This document shows, piece by piece, positions 61,675 to 64,000 of a DNA stretch of 64,000 nt (within the stretch, counting starts at the first letter, position 1; each line of letters starts with the position of its first letter). The position numbers were made by a program, and so were the translations under genes. Under the pieces are notes generated by a model. It did no database searches. It was not told where the DNA came from and worked only from the letters and a program-made list of their open reading frames with translations. Origin of the DNA: Rudaea sp. 3F27F6 (lineage in GTDB: Bacteria; Pseudomonadota; Gammaproteobacteria; Xanthomonadales; Rhodanobacteraceae); contig NZ_SCNG01000001.1 of NCBI RefSeq assembly GCF_005503555.1, forward strand, positions 1,302,001 through 1,366,000. The letters run 5' to 3'.

Positions 61675-62403
61675 GTGAGCACCAGCGCGACCCTGCTGCA
61701 ATCGATCCGCGCCACCTTGCGCGCGCGCAACATGACCTACCGGCAATTGGCCGCGGCGCTCGGGGTCAGCGAGCCGACGGTGAAGCGCGATCTGTCGCGC
61801 GGCGATTTCTCGCTGAGCCGACTCGACGCGATCTGCGCCGCGCTCGATCTGTCCCTGGCCGATCTGCTGCAATCGCCGGCACCGACCCTGCTCACGGCCT
61901 TGAGCCAGACCCAGGAGCGCGCGCTCGTGCGCGATCCGCGCCTGCTCGTCGTCAGCTATCTGCTCGTCAACGATTGGAAGTGGCAGGAGATCACCTCGAC
62001 CTTCGCCCTCGACGACAACCAGCTCACGTCGATCGTCCTGCGTCTCGACGCGCTCGGCATCGTCAACTATCGGCCGCCGCGGCGCATCCGCAAACTGACT
62101 GCGCGCAATTTCGCCTGGCGCAAGGACGGACCGGTACACGAGTTCTTCGTCGCGCGTGTCGCGCCCGAATTCCTGCGCGCGCGCTTCAACGCGCCGACGG
62201 AAGAGTTGCGCTTCATCGGCGGCGTGTTGTCGGCCGCATCGCAGAAGCAGATCAAGGCGGCGATCGAACGTCTCGCGCGCGAATTCGACGAACTTGCCCA
62301 CCGCGATGCGCGTCTGCCGCTCGAATCCAAGGACGGCTGCTCGGCGCTGCTCGCGTTCCGTCAGTGGGAATTTTCCGAGTTCACGCGCCTGCGCCGGCCT
62401 TAG
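61675..62403 (+). CDS. XRE-family regulator
   Basis: The 242-residue protein has an N-terminal helix-turn-helix (residues 10-65, MTYRQLAAALGVSEPTVKRDLSRGDFSLSRLDAICAALDL) and a C-terminal domain of about 170 residues with no family I recognise. It is a cytoplasmic DNA-binding protein of a type found alone in many gammaproteobacteria. The GTG at 61675 is the apparent start. It is divergent from the hydrolase gene and may regulate it (inference). Confidence 0.85.
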   Translation: MSTSATLLQSIRATLRARNMTYRQLAAALGVSEPTVKRDLSRGDFSLSRLDAICAALDLSLADLLQSPAPTLLTALSQTQERALVRDPRLLVVSYLLVNDWKWQEITSTFALDDNQLTSIVLRLDALGIVNYRPPRRIRKLTARNFAWRKDGPVHEFFVARVAPEFLRARFNAPTEELRFIGGVLSAASQKQIKAAIERLAREFDELAHRDARLPLESKDGCSALLAFRQWEFSEFTRLRRP

Positions 62404-62433
62404 CAGTGCGCCGGCGCGATGGCGCCGCGCTTG

Positions 62434-63210
62434 TCAGGTGCGCAGGCCGACGCCGCGATGCAGCAGGCTGAGGCAATAGGCCGCGAGCACGACGACAAAG
62501 GCGAGCATGACCACGTAGGCCCAGGTCAGGTCGATGTCGGACACGCCGAGAAGGCCGTAGCGGAACGTGTTGACCATGTACAGAATCGGATTGAGATGCG
62601 AGATCTCTTTCCACGGCGACGGCAGTTGGGCGACGTTGTAGAACACGCCGCCGAGATAAGTCAGCGGGGTCAGCACGAAGGTCGGGATGATCGCGATGTC
62701 GTCGAATTTGCGCGCGTAGATCGAGTTGACGAAGCCGAGCAGGGCGAAGATCACCGCGGCGAGCAGGAAGGTGCTCAGGGTGACGAGTGGGTGATAGAGA
62801 TGGATCTTGGTGAAGAACAGGCTGATCAGCAGCACGATCACGCCGACCATGAAACCGCGCAGCACGGCGCCGGTCACATAGCCGGCGAGGATGGTCCAGC
62901 TCGGCATCGGCGAGACCAGCATCTCTTCGATGAAGCGCTGGAACTTGGCGCCGAAGAACGAACTGGTGATGTTGCCGTAGGCGTTCTGGATCACCGCCAT
63001 CATGATCAGGCCCGGCGCGATGTATTCGATGTACGAGATACCCGGCGCCATCTCGCCGATGCGGCTGCCGATCAGACTGCCGAAGATGATGAAGTACAGG
63101 GTCATCGTGATCGCCGGCGGCAGCAGGGTCTGCGACCAGATGCGCAGGATGCGCATGACTTCGCGGCGCGCGATCGTGCCGAGCGCGATGAGGTTGGCTT
63201 GGGCGTTCAT
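62434..63210 (-). CDS. yadH: ABC-2 type permease
   Basis: The 258-residue protein has six transmembrane helices of the ABC-2 family: TLLPPAITMTLYFIIFGSLIGSRIG, YIEYIAPGLIMMAVIQNAYGNITSSFFGAKFQRFIEEML and DDIAIIPTFVLTPLTYLGGVFYNVAQLP. It pairs with the ATPase whose stop overlaps its start by four bases (ATGA). It matches YadH of E. coli, substrate unknown. The start at 63210 is chosen because the upstream frame only overlaps the ATPase gene. Confidence 0.9.
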   Translation of the reverse strand: MNAQANLIALGTIARREVMRILRIWSQTLLPPAITMTLYFIIFGSLIGSRIGEMAPGISYIEYIAPGLIMMAVIQNAYGNITSSFFGAKFQRFIEEMLVSPMPSWTILAGYVTGAVLRGFMVGVIVLLISLFFTKIHLYHPLVTLSTFLLAAVIFALLGFVNSIYARKFDDIAIIPTFVLTPLTYLGGVFYNVAQLPSPWKEISHLNPILYMVNTFRYGLLGVSDIDLTWAYVVMLAFVVVLAAYCLSLLHRGVGLRT

Positions 63211-64000
63211 GCGGCCTCTTTGTTCGTGTTGCCGTTGTCGCTCATGCGGCCTTCGACGAGGCGCACGAACAATTCTTCGAGGCGATTGGCCTTGTTGCGC
63301 ATCGAATTGACCGTGATGCTGTGCGCGCTGAGCGCGGCGAACACGGAATTGAGATCGTGCGCGCGCGACATTTCGGCTTCGATCGTGTGCGAATCGATGC
63401 GCGTGAGCTTGACCTCGTCGACCGTCGGCAGGCCGTCGATCGGATGGGCGAGATCGAAGACGAAAGTTTCGACGTCGAGCTTCGACAGCAGGTTCTTCAT
63501 CGAGGTGTTCTCGATGACGCGGCCGTGGTCGATGATGGTGATGTTGCGGCACAGCTGCTCGGCTTCTTCGAGATAGTGCGTGGTCAGGATCACCGTGGTG
63601 CCGGCCGCGTTGATGCCTTCGATGAATTTCCACATCGAACGGCGGATCTCGATGTCGACGCCTGCGGTCGGCTCGTCGAGGATCAGCAGCTTCGGCTCGT
63701 TCATCATCGCGCGCGCGATCATCAGGCGCCGCTTCATGCCGCCCGAAAGCGTGCGCGTCACCGCGTGCGCCTTGTCCCAGAGCGCAAGCTCCTTGAGGTA
63801 TTTCTCGGCGCGCACGAGCGCGGTCTTGCGCTCGATGCCGTAGAAGCCGGCTTGGTTGACGCAGATGTCGAGCGGCGTTTCAAACAGGTTGAAATTGATT
63901 TCCTGCGGGACGAGGCCGATCTGTTGCATGGCCAGGCCGCGCTCGGTGCGCACCGAGTGGCCGAACACGCGCACATCGCCTTCGCTCGGGTTGACCAGCG
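63207..64000 (-). CDS. yadG: ABC transporter ATP-binding protein, partial
   Basis: The 3' part of the ATPase gene reads into the right edge; Walker A lies outside. Visible parts are GLVPQEINFNLFETPLD with the Q-loop, signature LSGGMKRRLMIARAMM, Walker B LLILDEPTAGVDIE and the H-loop ILTTHYLEEAEQL. A C-terminal tail of about 100 residues follows. It matches YadG and forms an exporter with the permease downstream. The frame is open to position 64000 and any start lies outside the window. Confidence 0.9.
   Translation of the reverse strand, partial: LVNPSEGDVRVFGHSVRTERGLAMQQIGLVPQEINFNLFETPLDICVNQAGFYGIERKTALVRAEKYLKELALWDKAHAVTRTLSGGMKRRLMIARAMMNEPKLLILDEPTAGVDIEIRRSMWKFIEGINAAGTTVILTTHYLEEAEQLCRNITIIDHGRVIENTSMKNLLSKLDVETFVFDLAHPIDGLPTVDEVKLTRIDSHTIEAEMSRAHDLNSVFAALSAHSITVNSMRNKANRLEELFVRLVEGRMSDNGNTNKEAA

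Overview
The window looks like chromosomal DNA of a GC-rich gammaproteobacterium, probably in or near the Xanthomonadales. The clues are the glmU-glmS pair, a FadE-type acyl-CoA dehydrogenase, a MexEF-type pump, a rhombosortase with its target lipoprotein, and intergenic repeats resembling those of Xanthomonadaceae. No rRNA, tRNA or CRISPR array was seen. The taxonomic placement is inference from gene content.

Positions 1-1392 look like a mobile insert of lower GC. On the minus strand they hold three small cassette-type ORFs separated by two 91-bp sites with the architecture of integron attC sites. No integrase is visible. The insert stops 22 bp past the glmS stop codon, where Tn7 inserts (attTn7). 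A sequence resembling a Tn7-family end with two TnsB-like repeats lies exactly there. The rest of the element is outside the window.

Positions 1415-15003 are mostly core genes: glmS, glmU, a VIT/CCC1-type transporter, a 218-bp tandem duplication, AMP nucleosidase, a TPR/GT41 glycosyltransferase, fadE, an exported protein, a DsbA-fold isomerase, a solitary ABC ATPase, a paired SMR transporter and a TetR repressor. Positions 15016-22789 hold a divergently transcribed RND efflux operon with a palindromic operator, then an MFS transporter, an SDR and an AraC regulator. A COQ7-like gene at 23219-23749 sits between two inverted copies of a repeat of about 150 bp.

Positions 24192-49894 hold 18 consecutive minus-strand genes that read as one catabolic locus. 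In transcription order they are an MMPL exporter, DUF1329, a YCF48-like protein, a DUF1302 porin, a second DUF1329, four carboxylase subunits (HyuA-like, small zinc protein, HyuA-like, HyuB-like), an SDR, an unknown protein, an SDR, DUF3237, acetoacetyl-CoA synthetase, a PhaC-like synthase, PhaZ, an SDR and a saccharopine-dehydrogenase-like protein. The carboxylase genes match the composition, and as far as I recall the order, of acetophenone carboxylase. The inferred route is secondary alcohol to ketone (SDR), ketone to beta-keto acid (carboxylase), beta-keto acid to CoA ester (synthetase), with envelope genes moving a hydrophobic substrate and PHA genes storing carbon.

Positions 50288-64000 hold a Tat-exported phospholipase C, a cysteine-dioxygenase-family enzyme, tonB, an AraC regulator divergent from an outer-membrane factor/EmrA/EmrB efflux operon, the rhombosortase/rhombotarget pair with an alpha/beta hydrolase, an XRE-type regulator, and a YadGH-like ABC exporter whose ATPase runs off the right edge.
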